NCBI GenBank assembly: GCA_001579985.1
Contig: LRSR01014582.1
Span: 1 to 22,201, forward strand
Direction of reading: 5' to 3'
Source of the DNA: Hypsibius dujardini
Taxonomy: Eukaryota; Tardigrada; Eutardigrada; Parachela; Hypsibiidae
Length of the DNA: 22,201 nucleotides
Both the position numbers and the translations under genes were made by a program. The notes under the pieces are model-generated. The model was given only the letters and a program-made list of their open reading frames with translations. It ran no database searches and was not told the DNA's origin. Every line of letters begins with the position of its first letter. The stretch's first letter is position 1. This document shows, one piece after another, positions 1 through 11,476 of this stretch.

Positions 1-465
1 AGTGGAAGAGTGTTAAAAATCTTTGAATCGAACGTTTTCAAAAAACGACGTTTGTGTGGGTTAGAGTGGTAAAAAAATTAAATTGAATTTTGCTAGAGCA
101 TAAATCAAACAATCAACGGTTGAATTGAATAGGAAACCCGCGGAGCCATCGGGGAACTTCCGAATTTTCTCTCCCTCAAACCAGAGCTCGTTTGCAGATG
201 AAATTTTTTGCTAAAATCTATTAATTTAGTCCACTATTTGAAAAAAAAATTCAGACAGATCGGCGAGTCAACTACCGTTTGCTTCCCTTGTGAGTGCAAG
301 TGTCAATCAATGGATCAACAGTAGTCTGTCTTGTCCAGGCGCCCTTTGATGACAGTTTATCACTTACATATCAGGCAGGCACTTGTTTTTTTATTGTTCA
401 TCTCATGGTGTGAGGTTATTCCAGATTGCTTTTTATCCTCAGCTATATTTTTCAACTTCGCCTTA
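1..465. promoter_or_regulatory. BRK1 upstream region and 5' UTR
   Basis: No conserved coding sequence is visible. A pyrimidine-rich stretch ending in an AG at 441-442 lies 24 bases before the BRK1 start codon and looks like a 3' splice site. The 5' UTR is therefore probably spliced, or trans-spliced, just before the ATG. No TATA box is obvious. An in-frame ATG at 349 could add 39 hydrophobic residues, but I reject it as the start. Confidence 0.4.
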
Positions 466-882
466 ATGTCGCAATACGGTTTCGGCAGCATGCGGCCACT
501 GACGCAGGGCGGCGTCCCGGAACACCAGAAGAACGTCCAGCAGGACTGGGCCAACAGGGAACTTATTGAGATTGTCACGGCGTCCGTCAAGAAAATGACC
601 GATTTCCTCAATCATTTCGGTAGGTCTTGAGTTATTTTTGCTATTCCATCAGGACAGGCATGTACTTTTTATGTCTTTTCCAGACGTGACCTGCCGTGAA
701 AAACTGTCTTTGGTTAATGAACGACTGACAGTTTTGGAAAGACAAGTTGACGTCCTCGAAGCAATGGTATTTTTTGTATTGTCATTCTTTGCTGGCTGGA
801 ATTGGTATGTTTTGTTAATAATAGAAAAGTGTTTGATTGAAATTTAACTTTCTAGGTCACAAAGGGAGAGACACTGCAGTGA
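466..882 (+). CDS. BRK1: BRICK1 (HSPC300), small subunit of the WAVE complex
   Basis: Three exons, 466-619, 684-766 and 856-882, with GT/AG junctions (phases 1 and 0), give an 87-residue protein. BRK1 is the smallest subunit of the WAVE regulatory complex, which activates Arp2/3 and branched actin at the cell cortex. The sequence shows the family core: [19 protein letters not shown] (residues ~25-43) followed by a helical [10 protein letters not shown]-type coiled coil, ending in VTKGETLQ, close to the animal consensus. The N-terminal ~20 residues are variable in the family and are somewhat longer here than the human protein (about 75 aa). I chose ATG 466 because homologs start near here and a splice-acceptor-like AG lies just upstream. 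The gene converges with ATP6AP2. The identification is secure; the exact 5' end is less so. Confidence 0.93.
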
Positions 883-1547
883 CGATGGGAATTTTTTATC
901 TGTCAGTGTCACCCTCTGGAATCTCACTGTGAATGCTAGTCAATCCATCAATCAATCAATGAGATGCGAACGGTCAATCAATCATGAATCAATCCATCAA
1001 TCAATCAATCAATCGATGAGATGCGACAGGCAATGCCATTTTTGTCTTGTGTTACTTAAGTAATGAATGGATGGATCATCCCAACCTCCGCTTCCAAAGA
1101 TTTTGTTTATGGTTAAGGTTGCATTAGGCAGCATTTCTATTCTTTTTGTCGGTTGAATGATTGCCCTTGTGCCATTGCTAATCCACGGCTTGATTGATGG
1201 ATTGGCTACCTCCGTTTTCCATTTCCTTCCAGCACATTCATTCTCAGTGTTACGGTCTTGAGTTGTTTTATTTAATAAACTGATTTTTTATAAGTTTTTT
1301 TACGATTTTATCAGCACTACATGTAAATCGGTTACCGGCCTATCTGAAACGGATCACTAATAAATAAACATGCGAAAATGATCATTCAAGTTAAATGTCA
1401 GCAGCCTGGAATGGTTTGTATTTTGCTCGTGAGTCGGAACCAGCAAAAAAGAGAGAACGGTAAAACGAAAACGCAAAAGACAAAAACAAGGACAATTAAT
1501 ATCACACTTCAATTTCTTCCCGTTGTTTCCCCAGTCGTGAACTGCTT
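883..1547. other. Convergent intergenic region with overlapping poly(A) signals and TCAA repeats
   Basis: This stretch lies between the stop codons of BRK1 (+) and ATP6AP2 (-). A TTTATTTAATAAA string at 1267-1279 holds an AATAAA signal on each strand, overlapping by nearly the whole motif. Two further AATAAA signals on the plus strand occur at 1359-1368. At 941-1026 there are two copies of a block made of TCAATCAA units followed by ATGAGATGCGA. Nothing in it looks coding. Confidence 0.5.
941..1026. repeat. Duplicated TCAATCAA microsatellite block
   Basis: Two copies of a TCAATCCATCAATCAATCAA-type run, each followed by the same ATGAGATGCGA tail, sit about 50 bases apart. The same TCAA/TTGA tetramer recurs at 1926-2005, ~3890-3970 and 8245-8310, so it is a genome-wide microsatellite family rather than part of a gene. 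Confidence 0.7.
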
Positions 1548-2494
1548 TTATTTGTCCTTCTTGAATTTCTGTGCGGATGTCATGCGGTAGATGATGCTGT
1601 CACGCCCCGGATCCATATGCCACATGCCGTATGCGGTGCCCCACACCGTCAACGCAATCGCCAAGGACGTCCAGAAGAGCAAATGGAAAGCCGCAACCGA
1701 ATCATAGGGAATATTCGCGCGGTCCTTCGGGCCGAGAGGTGTTGGCGCGGGAGTGGTCACTGGATCCGCTCGACGGAATCGAGCGTGGTTGGTGTTGTCA
1801 TTGAGATAGGCACTGACGACTTTGCATTTCTGGGTGGAGTCACAGAGCTGAGAAATTTCGGTCTGCAACGAAAGCGCCGGTCAGAATCATTCCATTTAGA
1901 TTTGAGATTAGATGCATGAAAATAGTTCAGGTCAATCCGTCAATCAAACGAGGACTCAATCAAAGACACTAATTTCTTGATCTGTCAAAAATCATCAATC
2001 AATCGTACAGTACAGAGTAAAAACAATTGATCGACAATCCACCAATCATTCAATGAACTCACCTGCAAACTGTCAGGGAAGCCTTGCAGCACCACCAAAT
2101 CCGCCAGGGTGCCCCTCTTCTGATGGCCCTTCACGCGCTCCAAAACCGCCGTGAAACTCGCATCACCCACCACGTTGTCCAGATCGTCGAACAGGGAAGC
2201 GTGAGACGTGATTAAACTGTCGCCGTTGTAGTGGGCGAAAATGGCATGCGGATCACGCTGCTCCAGGTCTCCCGCGACCGCCAACAGATCGCCATCATTT
2301 ATCCCGCCTGTGGCGCTGCCGGATTCATTGGCAGTGAGGAAAACAAAGACCGTTTCTGGTCGGGCACTGGAAGAAGAGGCGCTGCTCCCGAGTCCGATGT
2401 AATCGCGAATGTCGCTGCTGACGGTGCTCTCCCGACAGTGGACGAGCGATGCTGCTGCTGCTAAGCACAGCACCAGGAATCCCCGTGACTCCAT
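1548..2494 (-). CDS. ATP6AP2: ATP6AP2 (renin receptor / V-ATPase accessory protein 2), short form
   Basis: Two exons on the minus strand, 2494-2063 and 1862-1548, joined in phase 0 by GT/AG sites, encode 248 residues. ATP6AP2 is a type I membrane protein of the vacuolar H+-ATPase, needed for pump assembly and lysosomal acidification. Visible features are a signal peptide (residues 1-20), one N-glycosylation sequon (N56), a furin-like RFRR site (172-175), a membrane helix (~201-225) and the nearly invariant family tail MDPGRDSIIYRMT (~227-239). It ends in KKDK, a KKxx-type ER-retrieval signal. The luminal domain is about 100 residues shorter than in vertebrates (~350 aa total) and is poorly conserved. 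The family call therefore rests on the C-terminal third, which is diagnostic. Its start region faces PSMD3. Confidence 0.85.
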
Positions 2495-3240
2495 GGTGTG
2501 GGAAGGATATCAGAAATGGGAAGGGAAAACCAACTCTAAAGTGCAGTTGGAAATTTCAGGGTGGAATATAAGAACAGCAGCTGCTGCTGGATCGATGTGT
2601 GTGTGTGGGAGTGAGCGATCATCCCGTGTCTGAGTCTTTTTATTTGTGCATCGCGTGCTGCTTGTAGAGACCTGGTCGTTATTTACGGATGAGCTTGATA
2701 GCCCATACATGACTCAGGTTTCAATCCCCGAGCCCCCTGTGTATAGTAATTGGTGGAAATTTACTGCGTTTTTGTTTTCCTACGTCTCCAGTCAACCACC
2801 ATACTTGCAAATTAGACATGTTTCCTGTATGAGAAAACAAACTAGAAAATCCAAAATATAGATTTTAATCTTTTTTGATTAAATTTTGAAAGTATATTTA
2901 TTCACAAATAGGCAGAGAATTGCCATAATAAGTACCTTCATAGAATATACCCGGTGGGAATTTCCTGCCCGCCTTAGGATTGCAAGCGAATTGGCCGCGC
3001 ATTTTGCCTGGACAAAGTACTGATTAGCCATTTCAGTCCGTAATGTGTTGCACCCACGTGCTGGAAGTTATAACGACCAACACATCACATGACACGGCGG
3101 ATGAGCCGATTTAAAGAACCTTTTGCCACGTATTTTGCCGTCTCACTCTCACTCAACAAAAAAATCAACATTGCTTCTTCCCCTCAACTTTTTGTTTGCT
3201 GCATTTTCGATTCAATATTAATCTCAACCCGGGATAAATT
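2495..3240. promoter_or_regulatory. Divergent upstream region of ATP6AP2 (-) and PSMD3 (+)
   Basis: About 750 bases lie between two divergent start codons and contain no conserved ORF. A palindromic E-box CACGTG is at 3055-3060 and TCACATGAC at 3085-3093, the latter one base from the TFEB/MITF CLEAR-type core. A TG tract is at 2596-2608. Known V-ATPase genes are often TFEB/MITF targets. That these sites act here is inference. Confidence 0.4.
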
Positions 3241-5598
3241 ATGGCCGCCGTCATGGAAGTGGACAACCCTGAGCCGCTGAAAAACGGCGCGAAGGAGGTG
3301 AATGGTGAGGACGCCCTGGCTAAGGCAGCCGCGGAGAAAGAGAATTTGGAGACGACAACGGTGGAAGGTTCGCCATGTTTATTTACCTCGAAACTCCCCC
3401 GTTCGTTCTGCATTTGCAACTTTCAATTTATTTTCAGACATCAAGGACTTTATCAAACTGCTGGAGCGGGCGGTGACGGCGGGCGATGCGCGGCTGGTGG
3501 TGCGTCCGGTGCGCGGGCTGGCGTACATTCGTAAGAATCTCAACGTGGCCGTGGTGCGACGGGTGATCCGCGGGGTGTGCATCAACAAGGATGATAAGAT
3601 TTATTTCGCCCAATTCGTTGGTGATGTATGTGTGGGGACGGACGGGAAAGCGATGGGAAGTTGTGATGGGTTGTTTTGATTTTGCAGTTAACGGTGGATG
3701 ACTCAACGATGGACGATTCCAAAAAGTCGCCCTACGGATCGGTCTTCCAGAAACTAGCCAACACCATCCACAAGCAGGGCACGATGATTCCGGAGGTGAA
3801 TGTTTATCTGCATCTGCTGGTGCTGATTCATCTGTTGGACAACGGGAAGAATGCGGAGGTAAGTTTGCTGCTGACTAAACTGTGTGATTCGACGGTTGAT
3901 TGGTTGATTAGCGTAGCGTTTTTGAGGAATAGCTTGATTGGTTAGTTGATTGATGTGTTGATTAGTTTAATTCTAGTTTTATTTCATTTGGTTTTATTGG
4001 TAGATTGATCGGTTGAGTACTTCAGCAGTTAATATTTCTCATTTATTCCTATAGTTAATGGGTTATTTAAACTTTCTACGTAGTGCTATAAATAATTTAA
4101 ACAGAATTTTTAATTGAAAACTCTTAAGAACGGTCTTCTGATAAATGACTTTCATTTAGGCACTGGCTTGCGCTGATACGCTGATGGGCAAAGTAATTTC
4201 GAATACACGCCGGACCATGGATCCGCTCGCCGCTCGTGTTTACTTTCTCTATGCTCGCGCTTATGAAGTGAACGGAAGGTTGAGCTCCCTTCGCCGCTTC
4301 CTACTGTGTCGGCTCCGCACGTCCACCCTGCGTCAGGATGAAGAGGGCCAAGCCACGCTGATTAATGCCTTGCTGCGCAGCTACATCCAGGATAATCTAT
4401 ATGATCAGGCGGAGAAGCTGGTGGGCAAATTGAGCTACCCGGAGTCGGTCCACAATAACCACCTGGCGCGCTTCCAGTACTACCTGGGCCGTATCAAAGC
4501 CACCAAGCTGGATTACTCGGAGGCGCATCAGCATTTGCTGCAGGCGTCCCGAAAGGTGCCCACTCATGGCGCTATCGGTTTCAAGCAGACTGTAAGTTCT
4601 GCGAGTTATTCCGTGGTTGCTGTCAGAGACCTTTTTATTTGTGCCTGCCTCTCATTGTCAGTGTAATACGTCTGCGTCACTCGGTCAAACTACAGTGACG
4701 GCACTGCTCCTATGAATGTACCCGCCTGTCTGTCTGTTTCTGGACGGAATTAGTGAGAGCTTCCTGGTTTCCAATGAGTGAAAAAGACGTCTTCTTTATT
4801 CTGTTCATTTCTGTATTATTTCTGATTTACTAGCATTATCGTACTAAATCCAGTTAAGTGAAACTTGACAGTTGACACTCAAATGTCGTTTCAATCCGTT
4901 GCAGGTCCAGAAATGGCTTGTAACTGTTGAGCTCTTATTGGGTGACATCCCGGAACGATCGATGTTTTTGGAGAAGGAATACCGCAAGTGTCTGGTTCCC
5001 TACTATCAGGTTACCCTTGGTAAGTTATGCCTCCCTTTTTCAAGCCTATCCCTACTGGCGGTTTTTTAACAGCTTCATTGCTCCTGCTTTAGCTATTCGT
5101 GCTGGAAAGCTGGCCCGATTCAACGAAACCCTGCAGACGTACACGGAGCAGTTCAAGAAGGACGAGACATACTCCCTGATTGTGCGACTCCGCCACAACG
5201 TCATCAAGACCGGGATCCGCACCATCAACAGCGCCTACTCGCGCATCTCCGTGGTGGATGTGGCGAAGAAGCTCCAGCTGGAGAGTGTGGAGGACGTGTA
5301 CTTTATCCTGGCCAAGGCCATCAGCGAGCGGGCCATCGAAGCGCAACTCCTGGCGGACAGTGGGACTCTGGTTTCGAAAGAGAACGTCAACGTGTACGCC
5401 ACCAAGGATCCGTTCGTCGCGTACGACAAGCGTATCAAGTTCTGCCTGGAGACCTACGATCAGAGTGTCAAGGCGATGCGCTTCCCCCCAAAGTCCTACC
5501 ACGGGGACCTGGAGACAGCGGAGGAGCGGCGAGAGCGGGAGCAGCAGGAGGCGGAATTGGCCAAAGAGATCGCCGACGAGGAGGACGATATTTTGTAA
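3241..5598 (+). CDS. PSMD3: 26S proteasome non-ATPase regulatory subunit 3 (Rpn3)
   Basis: Six exons (3241-3367, 3438-3625, 3688-3858, 4160-4591, 4905-5019, 5093-5598), all with GT/AG sites and matching phases, give 512 residues; human PSMD3 has 534. Rpn3 is a scaffold subunit of the proteasome lid, working with Rpn11, Rpn5 and others in deubiquitination and substrate entry. The N-terminus is acidic and low complexity. Helical TPR-like repeats fill residues ~100-340. The PCI/winged-helix domain lies in exon 6 (around LIVRLRHNVIKTGIRTI and SRISVVDVAKKLQL). The family C-terminal motif MRFPPKSYHGDLETAEERRE is present, followed by an acidic end. The start codon at 3241 opens exon 1 directly and gives the expected N-terminal length. 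The reading frame is unbroken throughout. Identification is certain; exon borders rest on splice sites and homology only. Confidence 0.96.
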
Positions 5599-6100
5599 AA
5601 TGCATAGTCGCACGCCGGTATGCAGTGTCCTCTTTACAGACGGTTTGGCTGTTCAGACTGTTTAAGAAAGCGGTGGTCAGTTTGTAGCCTCTTTTTCATT
5701 CATCTAAAACTAGTAGGTCAGTTATTAAAGTGTCCATGCGTGTCCTCTTGGAACTCCATCATGCCACTTACATGGGCGTGCTCCTGAATGGAATGCGTTT
5801 CTGTACTGTTCCCACCTCATGAAAGGAGAAGATAAGTTTCTGCCACATTCGACCTATTTTTACACTTGACTGATTGTTGGAGGCGAGGATACTTCGGTAG
5901 TAATGCCACTCCTGGCTCCATGTTTTGTATGATTCAGTAATCCTTGGGCAAAAACTTCCTGAGCTATTTGATAATCGTGTGAGATGCAATGGTTGTCTGT
6001 TTGTCTGCCTGTATTTTTTCCGTTTGTATGTCTGTATGTTTGTTTTTCTGATTGTTGATTTTTATGTCTGTCTGACTGTCTGAATGTTATCAGCATGCAT

Positions 6101-6180
6101 GCCTGTCTGTCTGTCTGCATGCCTGTCTGTCTGTCTGCATGCCTGTCTGTCTGTCTGCATGCCTGTCTGTCTGTCTGCAT
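6101..6180. repeat. 20-bp minisatellite, four perfect copies
   Basis: The unit gcctgtctgtctgtctgcat is repeated four times without a mismatch. It is embedded in a wider degenerate CTGT tract from about 5995 to 6260. It looks like a higher-order expansion of the CTGT tetranucleotide. It creates fake cysteine-rich reading frames. Confidence 0.9.
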
Positions 6181-7052
6181 GCATATCTCTCTGTATGTCT
6201 GTGTGTGAGTCTGCCTGCCTGCGTGCATGTCTGTCTGTTTATCTGTCTGTCTGTTTTCTTTTCTGTTTACTTGTTTGTGTACTTAAACCATTTTTTCTTC
6301 GCTATGAACAATAATAGCCTTCCCTGTTAGTGTTAACCGCATGTGGTGTCTGCACGTTTCAGTTTTCTTTTCAGTTGAACCAAAAAAGCAGAGATTCACG
6401 TTCTTACAAAAGACATCATTTGCAATCTGCAAAAACACGGCTGGTTATTTCATGGCATGGAGGAAGTCAGAGAGAGACATTTCTGACCATTAGGAAAAAC
6501 GGATCTGTCTATGTAAATGTAGAGTTATTATCTGCGTTGGGAAAGCGTGCCGGTCGGTTTATATGCTTAATCGATTTTCTTCCTCGAGAAAGAGAGAGAG
6601 AAAGAGAGAGTTCACACAACACAAATGATCATTTATGAATGACAAATGAGTGGACTGTTCGCCAGGGAACTGACCTCCCCAGCTCTAGCGCTGTCCGCTA
6701 ATGCAGTACACTTGCATATACAAGGCAACAAGGCAGCAAGGAAAGTTGTCCGGGCAAGATCCACTTCACCATTCCGGCCGTTTCAGTGACGCTTTCTCGC
6801 GGCGCACTAGCACACTACACTTTTCGCTTAAAAATTCCCGCCACGTTTGCATTCATTCATTCCGCACGCCCGAGTGAGTGAGAGAGGAGCGAGGCTGGGG
6901 AGGATTGGATCCAGATTGAGTCAACATACAAATATCAGTTGCATATTTCCTGTCATTGTCAATCGCAAAGATGAGGGAGAGGGACGGGGACAGACTGAAT
7001 GGGCGGCGGCTGTCCGGTCCCGTCGTCCAGCCTTGAAAACTCGTTACAGATG

Positions 7053-7213
7053 CCGGGGGCCGGCTCACAGATGCCGGGGCCGGCTGGGGGTCGTATGTGT
7101 ATATTTTGTGTGTGTGTAGCGCGGGGGCCGGCTGGGGGTCGTGTGTGTGTGTGTCGCGCTTGGGGCTAGCTGGGGGTCGTGTGTGCCTCTATGTCGTGTG
7201 CGTGTGTCGCGCT
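7053..7213. repeat. Imperfect GGCCGGCTGGGGGTCGTGTGTG repeats
   Basis: Three diverged copies of a unit with GGC(C/T)(G/A)GCTGGGGGTCGT followed by a TG run and a GCGC element occur between ~7079 and 7213, preceded by two copies of GATGCCGGGG. The region is GC-rich with alternating TG/CG. It lies upstream of BicD; no function is evident. Confidence 0.6.
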
Positions 7214-7667
7214 CGAATTTGAATAATATACATGTGGAGTAGCATTGGAAGCGCCTATCCCCCATCCTCTAGATTCGATTAAGTCACCCTTCAAATCGTT
7301 TTTTTTTGCCGCGAATTTATTTAATTTATTCGAAACCCCACAGGGAGCTAGCTGGATTTTTTCTTTCGTGAACCAGTCAAATGTTCTCGGAGGTATGGGA
7401 ATCCACCGGTGAAGCCCAACTTCAATGGAGTGTGCATTATATTGCAATTCCACCTAGTTGGAAGTGGAATCGCTGTGAACTAGGTGGATCTGGAAATATG
7501 TGCTTTTTTGGACTTTCCTCATTTTCTCGCATGAAATTTTAATTGCTGCGCGGTGGAGATGCTGCGCACGGAAGCGGATTATTTTATTGCGCCATGAAGC
7601 CGCCGAAAAATTGGGATTATATTTGACGCCAGCGCCCGGGTGTGTCAGGAGTCGATGCGAAAGTAGG

Positions 7668-7990
7668 GTAAGTCGATATAGTGGAACCTTGACGACTTTC
7701 TTTTCACCATAACGCGATCTCCAATACGAGAGGCGCCCTGTGAAGCAGACTGTTGCGTTACCGTTACGTTCCACGCTCTTCGCCTCGTCGTTGCAGTGAG
7801 CGTCCTGAAACGGATCGGTATTTACACCGGTCCGTGTCGTGTGCCCAGTCTCGATAGCAGCAGATGATCAATGTCTCTCGCCTCGGAAATAAGGCCAAGA
7901 TGCCAACAATCTGTCTTCCTTCCCACCATTGCCCTGTCATCATGGAGTTATTAAGCTGACGAATTGCTTATGATGTGTGTTTAATTTCAG
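7668..7990 (+). other. Probable 5' UTR intron of BicD
   Basis: A consensus GTAAGT donor at 7668-7673 pairs with a pyrimidine-rich TTTAATTTCAG acceptor ending at 7990, only 22 bases before the BicD start codon. Both sites are on the BicD strand and the stretch between them is non-coding. That they are used together is inferred. Confidence 0.45.
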
Positions 7991-8012
7991 TTTTTCGCGC
8001 GCCCGCCGCAGC

Positions 8013-10326
8013 ATGGATCACAGGCTGGACCTGGAGGCTGCTCGGCTGGAGGTGGAAAAATTGCAGGCCGATTTGGACACCGCCGAACGGAATCTACATG
8101 AAAGCGCGCAAAAGGGCCTAGCCTTGCTCGAAGCGAAGGCCGATTTGGAGGAGCAGAATGAGGTTCTGGAGGGAGAGCTGGAAAAGTTACGCTCGGAGCG
8201 GGATGGACTGAAAACGGTGCGAGAATTTTACAATTGGCGAGAATGATTGATTGATTGATTTAATTTGAAATGCGGATTATCTTGCTGTTCTTTGCTTGAT
8301 TGATGGATTGATTGTGTGATGTCTTGGTCATTGTTACAGTTGATTGATTTCTTTTAACTCATCTCAAGTGCTCGTTGTTTGGGTGGATTAACCGAGCGGG
8401 TGGAGTGAAGTGGTTGTGCGTTGACTAATTTATGGATTACGTTTGACTAATCCGGTTCGTTTTTTTGTTCGCTTAGGCCCTGTCTAAGGCAACCCACGAG
8501 AAAAAGGAGACAATCAATCGGGATTTGGATGCCGAAAATGACTTATTGAGAGAGAAGAATCAAGCGGAAGATAATTTCACGTCACGGATTGTGATTTTGG
8601 AGTCGGAGAATCGAAGCATGCGAAGTCAAGCTGAGAGGTTGGTACCGGTGGATGGAGTGGGCGAGTTCTTTACGAATTTAACTCAATCAGTGGAAATGTT
8701 TCATACAATGCAGCCGGTCCGTTTAATTTCTGGTCTGCCTGATTTCCCTCTGATTTGTCTGACTTTTTGACTCCCTATCTGAGTCAAAGACTGGTTTTAT
8801 TACTCATATATGGTCTTCTTATCTGTCTGTTGGTGTTCGCCTACTTAAAACTCCGTGTTTTTTCTACTGGATCACTGGCCGTGTTTTAGTTCGGTAAATG
8901 TAGGCCTGAACGAATAACGGTCGTAAAAGGAGAAATATTGAAGACGTCAGAATCCTTCCGACTAATTTTAATTGATATTTTTGGAGTATAAGTTGAAATA
9001 AAAAAATCAGTAATTTATCAGCGTGAGTAGAAGTTTGTCAAATTGCATTAAATATACAGGCCCATTCATCAGTACTCAGCAAACTGACACTTTGACACCA
9101 TTTTTAATTATTTTTCAGAAAATTATATTTTTGGTCGAACAAAGTTATGGCTGGTTCCTTTCTGCTGCATTCCTTTCTGTATTTGAAACACACTGCTTTC
9201 CCATCTGTGTCTCTTAATTACGGGCTGACTACTCGGTTCTTTTTCTGCTGGTCTGCCTTATTCCGTGTCTGTGTCTGCCTTATTCCGTGTCTGTGTCTGC
9301 CTTATTCCGTGTCTGTGTCTGTCTTATTCCGTGTCTGTGTCTGCCTTATTCCGTGTCTGTGTCTGTCTTGGGTGTCGGTCGTTTTTTCTGCTTTCATCCT
9401 TGGACCTATCTGTTTTTCCCCTTTTTTTACGCATCCAATAAATAAATGCAAAGCCAATTTGAATCTGAAATGAGTTATTCCATAATCGATTAGCTCGTGC
9501 AGCCAACCACTCAACATTCTCTTCCACTATCCCACTTTGCCTAAGTAAACAAGTCTGCATGCACATGTTTTTTTTCTACCCCGCCGTAGGACCGCTCACG
9601 ATCTGATGAAGCTGCAGGAGGCCGTGAAACTCGCGGCCGACGACAACGAACAGCTCAAGCGCAGCCATGAGAAGATGCATGTTGAACTGCTGGAGCACCG
9701 GCAGCAGGAGAAGCTCATGTCCTCGGAGAATGAAGTCATGCACAGCGACAACGTCCATCTGCGGAAGCACATTGCCGTCCTCGAGCTGCGCACGAAGGAA
9801 TTTGAAGGGCTGAAATTTGAGTCGCGCAAGCTGGCGGAGGACCGCGATCTCCTCCAGTGCGAGCTCGAAGAGAGTCGCCGCTTGATGGACATTGTCAAAC
9901 AGCAGAGTGAGGAGGCCTGGAAGACGCTGGAGAATGAGCGGGAACTGCGGAGAACCCTGCAACGGCAGCTGCACGACCAGACTGACGAGCGGGATCGCTG
10001 GACACGGATGGCTTCCCTCAGGATGGAAGTCGATGAGGACGGGGAGTTTGACGGCGCCGGGTTTGTACCGGAAGGACCGATGGAACCGAAGAGTCTGTTT
10101 GATGAGCTGCAGACTTCGTCGCCGCATGACCGTCAAGTTGATGTGACGGATGAACAACTCGCTTTGTAAGGGTTGAGAAGGGTGCATAAGTCAGCTAAAC
10201 AATTACAATTACAATGAGGCAAAAGAATGCATGGTATAAGCCCAGTGGCAAAGGACAAGCAGAAAGACCTATAAAGACCATCAGACACTTAGACCGATTG
10301 ACACACAAACAGACAGTCAGACAGAC

Positions 10327-10371
<45 letters not shown>

Positions 10372-11419
10372 TGCACGATAAGACTTACAGATATACAGGC
10401 AGATAAATGCGTAACAAGTCCCCGTCAGTTACTGAACATTAATGTGACTAATTGATGTAATGCTTTCTCTAAACTAACCATTTCCCCGCTCATTGCAGGC
10501 AGAGGCAGCGGCTGGAACAGATCCAGAAAATCATTGGTGCCTTAGACCTCCTCGCCAGCAGCGAAAGCCCGCTCGCTCAGCTACAAGCTCAAGTTACCGC
10601 CGCGACCGCCGAAATCCACAGCCTCTGCTCTTCCGACACCGAGCCCGCCGTCAACACCGACAGATCTGTCTTTCTCGAAGACATCCAGTCGCAGCTGACG
10701 AAACGGAGCAGCCGGCAGGCGGCCCTCGAAGCGGAAGTCAACGGCCTTCACGGAACCGTCGAGGCGATCTGCGAGCTGTTGATTGAGAAGCAGCTCTCAC
10801 TCAACTCCTGCTACGACTCGCTGCGGTCGCTGCGCGGCTCACTCTCCAGCTCTTCCAGTCCCAGCTCGAACGGTGGCAGTGGGAATGAGCCTTCCGGTCC
10901 GTCCCAAGACGGCAGCTCCTCCCCGTCGCAGACGTCGCCGCGGCGATCCAATAAGCTAGAAGAAGAAATCAGAGCTCGGATCAACCATCCCGGCGTTCGT
11001 ATACCGGAAATTGTCAACATCGACGTGGCCGCCGATTCGGACATGCTGATGAGTGCCTTTGACGAGGTGAAGCACCAGTGCCTGGAGATGTTGGGCTCGG
11101 TCGGGGGTGGGAACCCAGGCGGGAGGGAATCCGGTGAGGAGAGCACGGCGGAATTGCATGAGCAGATTTCGCGGTTGAAGGCCCATCTCGGCCGGAAACG
11201 GGACGAAGCGAATTTGCTCAAGGAGGCGTTGAATAATACTCAGATTACGGCTGAGAAGACGATGGCCAATTTGAAGGCTAAATATGAGAGCGAAAAAGAT
11301 GCATCCGGCCGAACGCTGCTACAGTTGCGAAGGGAACTCAATCAGCGCAAAGAGTGAGTTCCTATTGTGGCACATTAACGGGTAGATAGATCGACCGTCA
11401 GAACAGACAGACCGTCAGA

Positions 11420-11476
<57 letters not shown>

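Larger units (their letters stand above)
5599..8012. other. Intergenic region between PSMD3 and BicD
   Basis: No conserved coding sequence was found in these 2.4 kb. An ATTAAA at 5724-5729 is a plausible PSMD3 poly(A) signal. CTGT-type repeats occupy 5995-6260, a GA-rich tract 6586-6611, and GGCCGGCTGGGGG plus TG repeats ~7050-7215. A strong GTAAGT donor at 7668 and a TTTCAG acceptor at 7981-7990 suggest a BicD 5' UTR intron ending just before the start codon. Long cysteine- or threonine-rich reading frames here are microsatellite artefacts. Confidence 0.5.

Noticed and set aside
349-465. N-terminal extension of BRK1 from ATG 349
   Set aside because: It would add 39 hydrophobic residues absent from the family, and a splice-acceptor-like AG lies between it and the conserved start.
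5089-5613. 174-codon minus-strand frame and a Ser/Arg-rich plus-strand frame over PSMD3
   Set aside because: Both are shadows of PSMD3 exon 6, which carries the conserved PCI domain.
6101-6180. CRISPR-like regular repeat
   Set aside because: The 20-bp units are directly adjacent with no unique spacers, in an animal genome; this is a minisatellite.
6084-6330. Cysteine-rich reading frames (repeated CLSV/CMPV patterns)
   Set aside because: They are translations of CTGT microsatellite sequence, open in several frames at once and without homology.
9576-10187. 203-codon minus-strand frame opposite BicD exon 3
   Set aside because: It is a shadow of a GC-rich coding exon. The plus strand is unmistakably BicD and spliced in phase.
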